From: Brachypodium distachyon
Lineage: Eukaryota; Streptophyta; Magnoliopsida; Poales; Poaceae
DNA length: 64,000 nucleotides
Direction of reading: 5' to 3'
NCBI RefSeq assembly: GCF_000005505.3
Contig: NC_016134.3
Coordinates: 14,676,624-14,740,623, forward strand
Below the pieces are notes generated by a model that saw nothing but the letters and a program-made list of their open reading frames with translations, made no database searches and had not been told where the DNA came from. Shown here piece by piece: positions 14,440-24,215 of the stretch; the stretch's first letter is position 1, and each line of letters opens with the position of its first letter. Both the position numbers and the translations under genes were made by a program.

Positions 14440-15648
14440 TCATATGTTGCTCTCGTCGTGTGAAATTGAAACGTCCTCGCCAAGCAAGGGTGTAACTCGT
14501 TCACCTCCAGGCATGTAGTTTTCATCTGCATCACATTTGTCAAACTCTTTATCGCATAGTTTGCTATTTCTGATAAAATTGTGAAGCGCCATGCAAGAAT
14601 TAATAATTATCGTTTGACTCGCGATCTTGTACTGCGGCACATCCCTTAGAATGCGCCATTTCTGTTTCAAGACACCAAATGAGGGATCAATCACATTCCG
14701 AAGAGAAGAGCGAGCATGATTGAACACCTCTAACTTCCCAGTCGGTGGACGTCGATTCCGAAATTCCGGAAGATGATAAGTTTGGCCTTTAAAAGGAGCT
14801 AGATATCCCGGAAGATGATACGTTTGGCCTTTAAAAGGAGCTAGATATCCCTTCTGGTTTGGATAACCGGAATCAACAAGGTAGTACGTACCTACATCCA
14901 TGGGACAAAAATTATTAGCCACACGTACATAATAAAATAATAAATTGGTATTGCATAGGTAATAAACATATAAATTACCTTCAGGAGGCGAGGGATAAGT
15001 ACTCGCATACTTGTCCATACTATAATTAAAAATCCGTGTGGCATGTGCAGACCCTGCCCAGCCGGCGACAACAAAGGTAAATCTCATGTCAAAATCACAT
15101 ACTGCCAACACATTTTGACTTGTGTAACCATGTCGTCCTGTGTAGTTCACTGTCTGACTAGCAGGAACAATAACGGGGATGTGTGATCTGTCAATCGCAC
15201 CAATGCAACCATTGAAGTGAGGCCAAAAACGTTTATCTCTAATTTTTGGATGCACGGATGTGAATGTAGGATCTGTTGGTTTAATGATGTCTCCTCCCAA
15301 TGAATTCAGACATTCCAAGACATGCTTGAACTTCCTGTGAATTGTTTCGGTTGAGCGAACAAAGCGATCCTCGGCTTGGATAAATGTTTGAGGACCCCCA
15401 AGCATCCACAAGCACATGCCAAGACATTCTATCGAAGCCATCTCTCTTGTTGACCGCAAATTATAGTTACTCACTAGAAGATCGTGCAAGCGCATGAAAA
15501 CATCCGGGTACATTCTAAACATCTTGTAGCAAGATTTTGGACGCTGTAATTTCTCCATCACCCATTCATGGCCAGTTTGCACTGCAATTCTCCTAGGTTT
15601 CTTATTCAAATATGTGTCACTGTAGTGAGTAGCCATCTGGCCCAACAT
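14440..15648 (-). CDS. PIF/Harbinger DDE transposase (HARBI1-like), one small intron
   Basis: Exons 14979-15648 and 14440-14891; the 87-base intron 14892-14978 has GT-AG ends and, being a multiple of three, can be read through. The likely start is MLGQMATHYSDTYLNKKPRR (or Met 15636). Landmarks: helix-turn-helix-like N-terminus, HFNGCIGAIDRSHIPV (first Asp), YYLVDSGYPNQKGYLAPF (second Asp), and NVIDPSFGVLKQKWRIL, where the third catalytic residue, normally Glu, is Asp. The C-terminal HNFIRN is typical. A 42-base direct duplication at about 14768-14851 repeats GYLAPFKGQTYHLP, which probably disrupts the fold around the second catalytic residue. No frameshift was seen, so this copy is recent but likely impaired. 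Confidence 0.88.
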   Translation of the reverse strand: MLGQMATHYSDTYLNKKPRRIAVQTGHEWVMEKLQRPKSCYKMFRMYPDVFMRLHDLLVSNYNLRSTREMASIECLGMCLWMLGGPQTFIQAEDRFVRSTETIHRKFKHVLECLNSLGGDIIKPTDPTFTSVHPKIRDKRFWPHFNGCIGAIDRSHIPVIVPASQTVNYTGRHGYTSQNVLAVCDFDMRFTFVVAGWAGSAHATRIFNYSMDKYASTYPSPPEGNLYVYYLCNTNLLFYYVRVANNFCPMDVGTYYLVDSGYPNQKGYLAPFKGQTYHLPGYLAPFKGQTYHLPEFRNRRPPTGKLEVFNHARSSLRNVIDPSFGVLKQKWRILRDVPQYKIASQTIIINSCMALHNFIRNSKLCDKEFDKCDADENYMPGGERVTPLLGEDVSISHDESNI

Positions 15649-15810
15649 GGCAACACCATAAGTTAACTGATGCAAAACAACATAGAATTTCATTATTTGT
15701 AAATGATGCAAAATAACAGCACATACCATTATCCGATAATACAAATAGTACGTTCACACAAACAACACATACCATTATCCAATAACTCAACACTTAATCT
15801 AACATAAAAA

Positions 15811-16695
15811 TTACATATCATGTGCCCTCTCAAGCCAATCAAACCTTCCTTCCTTGGTCTGCACCGAAGCAAACATCTCTCTGTACTCAGGCTTCATAAA
15901 AAGCATGCTAGAAGAGAAAAATAGAGGAGTCCCTTCCTCCACTCCGCATTGTCGAACCATCTCCATTGCCTCCAACATACTAGGGGCGGTTGAAGGTGGA
16001 GTCCTATTGGTGGTAGTGGCCTCAGCAGTAACACATATCGCATCAGTAGCCTTCTTGTACATCGAAAAAATGGGTTCTTCTCTTCCATTGCTGCGAAATC
16101 ATCATGAGAGGACTTCTTTCGCTTCCCGGTCTTTTTTTGCATAGGCACATCATCTTCATCGGTATCATCAGCAACAAGATCAACAATATTAGATGGTACT
16201 TCTCCAGGAATAGCGAATGTAGCACCGGTGCCATGACGACCATCAAACATGATATCCATCTCATCCAAATTGGCCAGTCCACCATTCCTATACCTTGCAT
16301 GATCTGGATATTTTTGAAAATTTTACAAGTAACAATGAGTTAGCATAACAGAAGCAAACTTAAAAAAAATAGTACAAATAAAAAATTACCTCAATGTGAG
16401 TGTTCCACCAATCGCTCGAAGCATCAACTGTATTCAGCTTGTTATCCCACTCAAGTCCAGATGCAGCAATTTTCAGTTCTTTCCATTGAGTGTAATCCTT
16501 TTTTAGTGCATCCCATCTATTCTTAAATTGCTTCTTCACATAACTTTTCTTGGTAATAGTAAATAAATTATCCTTAAGGTTCTTATAGCCCTTTGAACTC
16601 AAGAACGGCCCTGGCCTGTTGCCAAGTTGAACCTCCTTTGCACATACCTCACAAAAGATTCTAGTATGGTATGCGTCCCAAACTGCCTTCTCCAT
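15811..16695 (-). pseudogene. Harbinger ORF1, Myb/SANT-like DNA-binding protein (damaged)
   Basis: The first exon 16390-16695 starts MEKAVWDAYHTRIFCEVCAK and includes KKQFKNRWDALKKDYTQWKE, the trihelix/Myb-SANT-like (Myb_DNA-bind_3) domain that in PIF elements binds subterminal DNA and works with the transposase. It ends THIE|gtaatt. The next exon reads YPDHARYRNGGLANLDEMDI, then acidic DLVADDTDEDDVP and basic KKTGKRKKSSHDD, but its acceptor is not obvious. Frame is lost near 16065; the C-terminal part (VRQCGVEEGTPLFFSS to ERAHDM, stop 15811) lies in another frame. Called damaged because of that shift and the doubtful splice site. Confidence 0.78.
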
Positions 16696-17698
16696 CTATT
16701 GCATTGACCCATCCGTTAGCAAAAATATATTTACATGGTTGCAACATAATTACAACGCATCATACAACAAGCACCCGACAACATTAGCGGCATTATCTAG
16801 TAACATCAATACAAGAGTATTATGACCACCGTCAACAAATTAACAACGACAACATCACAGAAGTACCATTATAGCCAAAAATTATCAACAAATACTACCA
16901 ATCAAAGCACAACCAAGCATACAAAATTAGAGAAAAACATGCCGGCTTGGTCCGGAGGAGACGAGGACGACAAGAACGAAGGGGGCGCTGGGGGCGGCGG
17001 CATGAGGTCAGGCCACGGCGGGGGCAGGCGGGCGCCGGAGAGAGATGCAGACGGCTTGGTCTGGAGAGAGAGATACAGACGTGGAGGCAGGCGGGGCGTC
17101 GGGGAGGGAGTGCATCGGCGGGAGGGAGCGCAACGTCGGGAGAACGCCGGGCCAGGAGGGCGTCAGGCCAGCAGCGACTGGGAGGGCAGGCGGGGGCGGG
17201 AGGATGCGAGGCACGTGGGGGTAGGAGGGGTGCCGGGGAAGGAGTGCGGCGGGAGACCCTGCTTGATGGAGATGGGATCGATCGAGGGGGAGATGGAGAG
17301 ATATTTCACGGGCTAGTAGAGACGAGAGAGAAATAACGGGCTGAATTCATTTTAGCGGTGGCATATGCCTGGTAATTTCTATCAAGTTCCAGTGGACATC
17401 AGACGTGGGTTTTCAAGAAGCCCGAGAAGTGCCTCGTGCACGTGCTTTGTTCAATATAACTAAAAGCAGCTTTGGGCTTTGGTGAGAAAGTGGATCCAAA
17501 TTCGTTGTTTGGTTGAGCTTCAGCTTTTTTTTATTGAAAGCTGCTCTGAAAGCCCAAACAAACGGATCATAAGTAGTTCCCACCACATACATCTTTCTTA
17601 CCTTTCCACAAGAAGCCATGACATATCTTCTCGATCCCCACAATGGTCTTCATAGGTAGATCGAGAGACATCAAGGCGTAGACCAGCATGGCTGAGAG

Positions 17699-18272
17699 TC
17701 ACCCTGTGTAAAACCGAACCGGAAACCGGAAGAAATTAACCGAAACCGAACCAAAAATTCGGTTTTCCCGGTTTTCGGTTCCGGTTAGGCAAACAGCTAA
17801 CCGGATCGGATTCGGTTTTTTCGTTTAAACCGAAAAAAGCCGAAGGGATATAAAACTCATCGTGTGATAGGTAACCGGTGAACTGCATTGTCCCAAAGGT
17901 TTGTACTGCGCTTGAATTGCTTGCTGGTTGTGAGTTCGAGTCACTCCGCCAGCAATATTTTGTGTGATTTTTACCGGCCGGTTGGGCTGGCTATAGGGCA
18001 TATGGGTCGAATCTGAGGAAATTTGATTTGGACTTAAAGCAAATAGGCCAGACGGCCAGCCCAGCTGCGGACGCACTGACGCAGTGCATTTTTTTTTCAG
18101 GGAAGCAAATATGTCTGTAAAAATTTACCTGTCTTTCAAAAATTCATGTCAACTTTGGTTAATTTGTATATAACCGAAACCGAACCGTAATTTTATACGT
18201 AACCGTATTAAGCGAAGTATGCAAACCGTATTAACCGAAAAACCGAACCGAAAAACCGAACGCACACCCTGA
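17699..18272. mobile_element. Non-autonomous hAT-like element with 8-base target duplication
   Basis: Ends carry inverted runs of ACCGAACCG: left tcaccctgtgtaaaaccgaa, right (inverted) tcagggtgtgcgttcggttt. Flanks gctgagag (17691-17698) and gttgagag (18273-18280) match at 7 of 8 bases, as for an aged hAT duplication. Removing the element restores the LINE reading SIL-SAMLVYALM, confirming the boundary. No transposase inside. Confidence 0.78.
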
Positions 18273-19313
18273 GTTGAGAGGATCGATCTAACAAGAGTGA
18301 GCCAACCACCAAGGGTAAGCATTGGTGCCGACCACATCCTGGAGTTTGTTCGCCACTTTATCCACCATAGGGAAAGCTGGGATGCGGTCGGTTTGCGAAG
18401 CCCAAACGGTAACTCCAAGTAGGTGCAAGAAAACGGTTTCACCGCACAACCTTGTGTTCCACTCACCAACTGGTCGTGCTCATCCAAGCAATGGATCAAA
18501 TGTGCCGAGGTCTTTTGGAAGTTGACATGAAGCCCGGAAACCACAGCAGCCCGCAACTCCCTCTCAACAGGTTGCATGAAGATCACGGCATCGTCCGCAA
18601 AGAAGGATGCACGCTGAGAGAGCAGACGTGCGGCAAGATGCTCAAAGAGGCCAAACGACTCCGCCTTCTTCAAAACCCAGTTCAACACATCAATGACCAG
18701 GATGAACTACATTGGCGACAGAGGATCACCTTGTCGCAGTCCACGCCTGTGCTCAATCGACCCACCGGGAACTCCTTTGATCAACAGACGTGTCGATGCT
18801 GAGCCAAGTACAGCACCAACCCACGATAGCCACTTGTTGCCAAACCCCAACCACCGTAGAACATCAAAGAGGATGGACTAGTGGACGGAATCAACCGCCT
18901 TCGTGATGTCTAACTTCAGAAGGACTACCGGACGTCACAAAGCGGATAACCTCCTGGCTGTGCCTTGCACCAAGAGGAAGTTATCGTGTAGGCAGCGACC
19001 CCGGATGAAGGCTCCTTGATGGGACCCCACAAGTCTCAGAAGCTCTGGGCTGAGACGGTTAGCCAAGACCTTGGAGACCAACTCCCCCACACCATGGATA
19101 AGACTAATAGGGCGATAGTCACGTATCGACGTCACGTCCTGCTTCTTGGGAGGAAGACAAATATAGGCTTGGTTGACCGCGTCGAAGCCATGAGCATCAA
19201 GTGCATGGAATGCCCGAAAACAGTCCATGATGTCATCCAAAATGATATGCCAACATGTAGAGGCCATCCTCATGTAGAGGCCATCGGGTCACTCCCTTAT
19301 GTTTACATGTCCT
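18273..19313 (-). pseudogene. LINE reverse transcriptase (degenerate)
   Basis: Reading leftward on the minus strand: SIRDYRPISLIHGVGELVSK and SHQGAFIRGRCLHDNFLLVQ, then a LDITKAVDSV block, GLRQGDPLSPM, and the catalytic FADD in SFFADDAVIF (around 18590). These are the ordered RT motifs of plant L1-type LINEs. Multiple stops, for example after QGTARRLSAL, make it non-functional. Confidence 0.88.
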
Positions 19314-19322
19314 AAAGAACTA

Positions 19323-19529
19323 CTTTCTCCGTTGCAAAACACAACTCATATAGATTTGTGCACTTGGACCAAAGCAGCTCTCGTTTTTAGTGCTTGACCA
19401 TTCATATTGGATTAATAGTAAATGGATGTGAGTAGTTATTGGCTGGGTGCGGGTACCAAGAGAAAAATGAGGTGTGTTGTGGAACAAATGAGAAAAATCT
19501 ATATGAATTGTGTTTTGGAATGAAAGGAG
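19323..19529. mobile_element. Stowaway MITE, ~207 bases, family shared with 40095-40300
   Basis: Begins TA|ctttctccgttgcaaaacac and ends tgttttggaatgaaaggag|TA. It is the reverse-complement counterpart of the MITE inside the Copia right LTR: both carry 'aactcatatagatttgtgca' and a shared central 'ccatttactattaatccaat' segment. Flanked by TA. Confidence 0.85.
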
Positions 19530-19531
19530 TA

Positions 19532-19621
19532 CTTCCTCCGATCCATAATAAGTGTCACAGATTTAGTAGAACTTTGTACTAAGTAGTACAAAATCTCAGA
19601 CACTTATTATGGATGAGGGAG
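19532..19621. mobile_element. Second Stowaway MITE sharing the TA of its neighbour
   Basis: cttcctccgatccataataa at the left and cacttattatggatgaggga at the right form the inverted ends; the middle repeats tttagtagaactttgtac and its complement. It starts immediately at the right TA of the preceding MITE, so the two lie back to back. Confidence 0.85.
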
Positions 19622-19708
19622 TATTTATTTAGAACATTAAAACCAGACATCCTATAAGACCTCTCATGTTGTTTCTAGCCATTAGGTGGACAGTTCATAA
19701 CATTCAAC

Positions 19709-20248
19709 CATAGTTTTAAATAACCGGTTAAATCATTTAGCGGCAGCCTAATCCAGAAGCTATACGTGCTATAGCGATGTTATAGCGGTGCTAAGACATT
19801 TTTAAAAATCATACAAAAGTATCAACAAATGAGGCATTATATGATAAAAAAAAATTCTCTTCCTTGACATCAGTAGGAACTTCTAGACACTTAGAAACAC
19901 CACTTGTAATACCAGCAAGGTGGTACCTAACGCTAGTAATGCCAGGAGTGCATATATTGGGACAATAGCAACATTTAATATGATGTTTTTGCTCAAATCT
20001 AGAAAACTACAATGAGCTAAGGCACTGCTTGAGATGCGATAGAATTTTAGGCAGCGCTTGTGCCAAAAGCCCAAAAGGAATTGTCAGAGGGGCAGCTTAG
20101 TGTGCTAACGATCCCAAAATATAACGCTATAGCGTGATTAGCGGTGCTAGTAGCGTTTTTTCTTAGGTTAGCGCGCTAACGATCCCAAAACTACGTAGCT
20201 TTAGCGGGAGCACTCTCCAAACGTTATAGCGCGCTATTTAAAACTATA
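19709..20248. mobile_element. Non-autonomous hAT-like element with exact 8-base target duplication
   Basis: Left end catagttttaaataaccggt; right end (inverted) tatagttttaaatagcgcgc. The flanks cattcaac at 19701-19708 and 20249-20256 are identical, the length expected for hAT. The interior is rich in 'ctatagcg/ttagcg' subterminal motifs. No transposase; open frames inside are chance. Confidence 0.85.
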
Positions 20249-20316
20249 CATTCAACGCAACACAATCCCACAATATGGACCAAATATACTAAGGTTTCAC
20301 ATTCCTATGAAACAAA

Positions 20317-20605
20317 ATCGGTGGCCAGTGGTTGACTAAGTTTTTTTCCCATGGAAAAACGAAATCCATTAAGCGCCAAACTTCCTTTCATATGTCCTGA
20401 CGGGATGCTATTCAATTCGGTGGCCAGTGATTACTTGGCTCTTCTCCAGCAGAAAACCCAAAACTCATCAAGTGTACGTCACACTACCCGCTAACCAGGT
20501 CCTAGGCCATGGATTTGTTATTGTTATAGGAATTTTGATGGCCACCGGTTAATAGTTGGGGATTCTCTCACCTACATGAAACGCAAAACTCATTTAGTAG
20601 ATCAT
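20317..20605. repeat. Imperfect ~100-base tandem repeat, three units
   Basis: Units start near 20317, 20418 and 20535, each with a 'cggtggccagtg' or related opening and a 'gaaa..caaaactcat.aag' close. The interval 20606-21568 that follows shows no gene or named repeat. Confidence 0.5.
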
Positions 20606-21568
20606 CAACAATAATTTTTTTATTAGGCAATCATTTAGCCCTCGAGAAGCTCACGGCCTCATGCAGTACGATCCAATCATCAAAACTCGGGAAAAAAAAG
20701 TTCGATACAATCACCCGAGCCACAAGAAAGAACCGATAACCAACACAATGAAAGAATTGCTTCTGACTTATCACTCAAGCAGAGGCCCAAATATCTTTAG
20801 AACAATTAAGAATCACATTTTCATTATTAACAAACATCCCCTCCTGCTTTACTGAAAAGTAGATACATCATTTCATTAACTTGAACTCTTCCTTCCATTC
20901 TATTGTTCAAATTGACAGATCGACAACGCACACCATTTGGATCTAGTTATAACAAATAACAAGTATATGTTTGTTGAACTGTAGATAGTGTGTTTGTTTG
21001 TCGAAAGCGTAACTTTTTCGATTTTGTCCAATTTGCTTGGGTTCCCTTGTTATTTCAAGGAGCAAGGTAGCTACTGGTCGATTTTTGAATGTTCCATCCA
21101 GATCGTAATTGAAACTTCGATGAGCCAGATGAGGAAGCTTTAAAGCAGATCAAGATGTATCTAATGTGAGCATAATTCAACAATTTTTTATACAGATTGA
21201 AATGCATGGATAACAAATACCTATCTTAGCTAAGTGAAATATGATTAAGACTTAAGGGACAAACCAAGCCAACAAAACATGTAGTACAAATCTATCTGGA
21301 CAACATGTAAATGTATCGTATCACAGAGGCTCAATGTGTAATGGACTTGTTCGGACAACGGTAAGTCGCCTGACACAGGAATGAGTAACTGCTTCGGCCC
21401 ACTCGTTTCAGGCCATTTATTTCAGGCCCTGTGTTTCATGGATAGAGCAAATGTTATGTTTCCCCAAAGAAGAGAGCAAATGCTAAGTTTGGCAATTAGG
21501 TGGGTTTCAATTCGTAGCATCTAAAATTATATTTTATTTTTGAATCGGTAATGAAGAGGATTTGAAGC

Positions 21569-22402
21569 GGAAGTAGCTCAATTAGTAGAGTTGCTTTCAT
21601 TAGGTACGGGGTTCGATTCCTCCCATATCCAATTGATTTTTGTTTTACCTTTTATGTTAATTTTAAAATCCGGTTTAATTTAAAATTAAATAAAGGGGAT
21701 GTAGCTCAATTGGTAGAGTGAATGTCCTGCTTTCATTAGGTATAGGGTTCAATTCTTCGCATCTCCTAATGATTTTCATAGTATTATTTTTTTACTTTTA
21801 TGTTTATATTCAAATAATGGGACGTAGCTCAATCGGTAGAGCAAATGCAACAGTTCTATTAGGTATGGGTTCCTCACATCTCCAATTAATTTTCATATTA
21901 TATTTACTTTTTATGTTCATATTAAAAATTACTTTATAATTTGATAAAAAGGGATGCAGCTCGATTGTTAGAGCAATCGCAGCGCTTGTGTTAGGTACGG
22001 GGTTTGATTCCTCGCATCTCCAATTGATTTTCATATTATTTTTACTTTTATGTTCATACTCAAAATTACTTTATAAATTAATAAAAAAGGGTTGGTGGAG
22101 CAATTGCAGCGTTGTGTTAGGCACAGGTTCGATTCCTCGCATATCTAGTTAATTTTCATGTTATTTTTACTTTCATGTTTACATTAAAAATTACTTTTTA
22201 ATTAATTAAAAAGGGGATGTAGCTCAATTGGTAGAGCAATTGCAGCGCTTGTGTTAGGTACGGGGTTCGATTCCTTGCATCTCCAATTACTTTTTTAGTA
22301 TTTTTACTTTTTATGTTTACATTAAAAAATAATCTAATTTATTATATTACATAAATTGGTAGAGCAATAAACATGTAATTTGGGAAGTGACGTTTATTTG
22401 AG
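21569..22402 (+). repeat. Tandem array of tRNA-Ala-like units, copy 1
   Basis: tRNA-like units occur at about 21569-21631, 21695-21767, 21819-21884, 21951-22022, 22089-22148 (partial) and 22213-22285, with a remnant at 22352-22373. Spacing is about 120-130 bases. Units share TAGCTCAATTGGTAGAGC (tRNA D-arm and Pol III A box) and GGTTCGATTCC (T-arm and B box), and start GGGGATG and end CATCTCCA, matching the plant tRNA-Ala acceptor. Spacers are AT-rich with T runs soon after each unit. Bases 21663-22402 are repeated at 24216-25140. Confidence 0.88.
22213..22285 (+). pseudogene. Best-preserved tRNA-Ala-like unit (anticodon position CGC)
   Basis: The 73-base unit folds with standard spacing: acceptor GGGGATG/CATCTCC including the G3:U70 pair that marks alanine tRNAs, D stem GCTC/GAGC, a 7-base anticodon loop AGCGCTT with CGC at 34-36 (alanine), T stem CGGGG/CCTTG with loop TTCGATT, and discriminator A73. 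The anticodon stem ATTGC/GTGTT is weak and the invariant U33 is G. It is probably a tRNA-derived pseudogene rather than a translating tRNA, but Pol III A and B boxes are intact. Confidence 0.75.
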
Positions 22403-22432
22403 TTTTTTTTTAGTGAATCACACGGTCTTTTA

Positions 22433-24196
22433 TTAATAAATTGAAATAGGTACAACTGATTCATCCGAAGGCTTGGACAGCCAAACGAAACGACCGTGAT
22501 CAAGGGATAAAACACTCTTAACTAGATTGTGGGCATCTATATTCGAAGCTCTCCCTTCATGGACAAAACAAACATCTTGGAACTCCTGGCTCCTAACTCC
22601 AATCTCACGAAGAATTGCTTCAATAATTCCTTTGATCACCACCGATGCATCAGAAGCAATATATACCTTCTGCAGTTGGAGATCCTTTGCCAATGCGAGC
22701 GCTTCGCAGCAAGCCAGAGCTTCAAGGGTGGGAGGGTCAGTCATAGCGTCGAAAACCCTAGCGGATGAACCATGATACTGCCCCTTGCCATCGCGGCAGA
22801 CAACCGCAGACGCGCCCTTGTTCTGTACTTTGGCCACACCACCATCGACATTAAATTTGAAGAAACCAGGCAGGGGCGGCACCCAACGCGGAGCCAACGG
22901 CGTGCAGATGTGCGGCCTCACCTGTGAGGCAATACGAGCCACCTGAAGCTCCGACATCAACTTCATCACAAAGCCATGGATTGTAACTGGACTCTGGTAG
23001 ATGGACTCATGGACGATCTTACGACGAGCAGACCATATAGCCCATAATGTCAGTAAGATCTCGACGAACTCGGCATTCAAAACAGTCTCCATGAGGTGAA
23101 ATAACCACTCCTTTGCGCTAGGGCAAGCCGAGACACACAGATGCTCTGTAAGTTCTTCATTAGCGAGAGCCCACACACACCGTGACATAGTGCAGTCAAC
23201 AAGCGAATGGCGCCACGAATCAGTCGTTGTTTTGCAGATTGGGCAAAGCGACGATACAGTCATATGACGATGGTGACGAACATCCTCAGTCGGCAGAGAG
23301 TGTTGAGCTAACCTCCATGCAAAAACACATACTCCCTCCGTCCAACAAAAGATGTTTCAAGTTTGTCGAAATTTGAATGTATCTAGACATGAGTTAGTGT
23401 ATAGATGCATTCAAATTTAATCAAAATTGAGACATCTTTTGTTGGACAGAGGAATACTTTAGATGGCACTTTTGCCTTCCATAGCTTTGTCCATGCTTTC
23501 TCCGACTGGGTAGAGCTCGTGGCAGGCCTCTGCTCCAACCGATCCTCCCTCACTTTTTTAGTGGCAACAATCAACTTATAGCAAGAACGAACAGAGAAAG
23601 TACCCGTGCTCTCAAAGTGCCAAGCCCAATAATCACCGTAATTAACTGTGCTTAGAGGTATGGTGCGAATAGACTCCACATCCATCGGGAGGAAAACACG
23701 TTCCAGCTGCTGCAAGTCCCAAGCCCTTTCAGTTTCATTGATCAGTTCTGAAACAAAAGTCGGAGAGTCATGCAAACCTGCAGTATAAGGTGATATGCGA
23801 TCATCCCGCGGGATCCAGTTATGGTCCCAAATCAACGTTGATTTACCATCACCTATTCTGCGGATCAGGCCGAGTTTAAGCACTCCACATCCTTCGACCA
23901 CGGCACGCCAGATCTGAGATGGCCGAGGCCCAAGCTGAGCATTAAGCAAACTGCAGTCAGGGAAATAAATAGATTTGAGAATCCTTCCACTCAAAGTATT
24001 AGGACTCGTAAGTAGTCGCCATGCTTGTCTTGCGAGCAAAGCCAGATTGAACAATTCGATATCTCTGAAACCAAGTCCGCCCATATATTTCGGCATAGTC
24101 ATTGTCTCCCATGAGACCCAATGAGTCTTGCGCTTGCCATTCTTGCTTCCCCTTGCTTCCCCACCAGAACCTTCTAATCATCGAATTAATCTTCAA
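22433..24196 (-). pseudogene. LINE ORF2 C-terminal part: RT thumb, zinc knuckle, RNase H-like domain
   Basis: Order on the minus strand: KINSMIRRFWWGSKG, TMPKYMGGLGFRDIELFNLA, IGDGKSTLIWDHNWIP and the zf-RVT domain (WHFESTGTFSVRSCYKLIVA; after the MITE, CPICKTTTDSWRHSLVDC). Next comes an RNase H-fold domain, FKFNVDGGVAKVQ... with LEALACCEALALA and IASDASVVI, as in the RVT_3-type RNase H attached to many plant LINEs. Stops and a MITE insertion disable it. Confidence 0.88.
23332..23453. mobile_element. Stowaway MITE nested in the LINE
   Basis: Begins TA|ctccctccgtccaacaaaag and ends cttttgttggacagagga|ATA; the ends are inverted copies around a 'catgagttagtgtatagatg' centre. It splits the LINE zinc-knuckle region, so it is younger than the LINE insertion. 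Confidence 0.9.
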
Positions 24197-24215
24197 TCAC
24201 AATCCCCTGAGAAGC

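Larger units (their letters stand above)
14062..17569 (-). mobile_element. Complete PIF/Harbinger DNA transposon (3.5 kb) with TAA target duplication
   Basis: The left end cgctctatttgtttgggttg and the right end (inverted) tgatccgtttgtttgggctt form terminal inverted repeats with a shared GTTTGTTTGGG core. Both sides carry TAA (14059-14061 and 17570-17572), the expected 3-base TWA duplication. Inside are the two genes of this superfamily in one orientation: a Myb/SANT-like ORF1 (15811-16695) and a DDE transposase (14440-15648). A GC-rich leader occupies 16940-17300. The insertion lies inside LINE sequence. Confidence 0.92.
14013..19313 (-). mobile_element. LINE ORF2 fragment broken by Harbinger and hAT insertions
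   Basis: LINE-derived pieces on the minus strand: 18273-19313 (reverse transcriptase), 17573-17690 (LSAMLVYALMSLDLP, GFLWKGKKDVCGGNY) and 14013-14058 (LVIWF*VPENLKG-like continuation). The pieces line up in order as one LINE once the hAT element (17699-18272) and the Harbinger element (14062-17569) are removed. For example, LTLVRSIL joins SAMLVYALM across the hAT. The element is degenerate, with in-frame stops. Confidence 0.82.
22403..24215 (-). mobile_element. 5'-truncated LINE between the two tRNA-like arrays
   Basis: Poly-T at 22403-22411 is the poly-A tail of a minus-strand LINE. LINE homology runs to about 24215, where FLLRGL/KINSMIRRFWWGSKG starts abruptly. Left and right edges coincide with the end of array copy 1 and the start of array copy 2. 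A Stowaway MITE interrupts it at 23332-23453. Confidence 0.9.
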
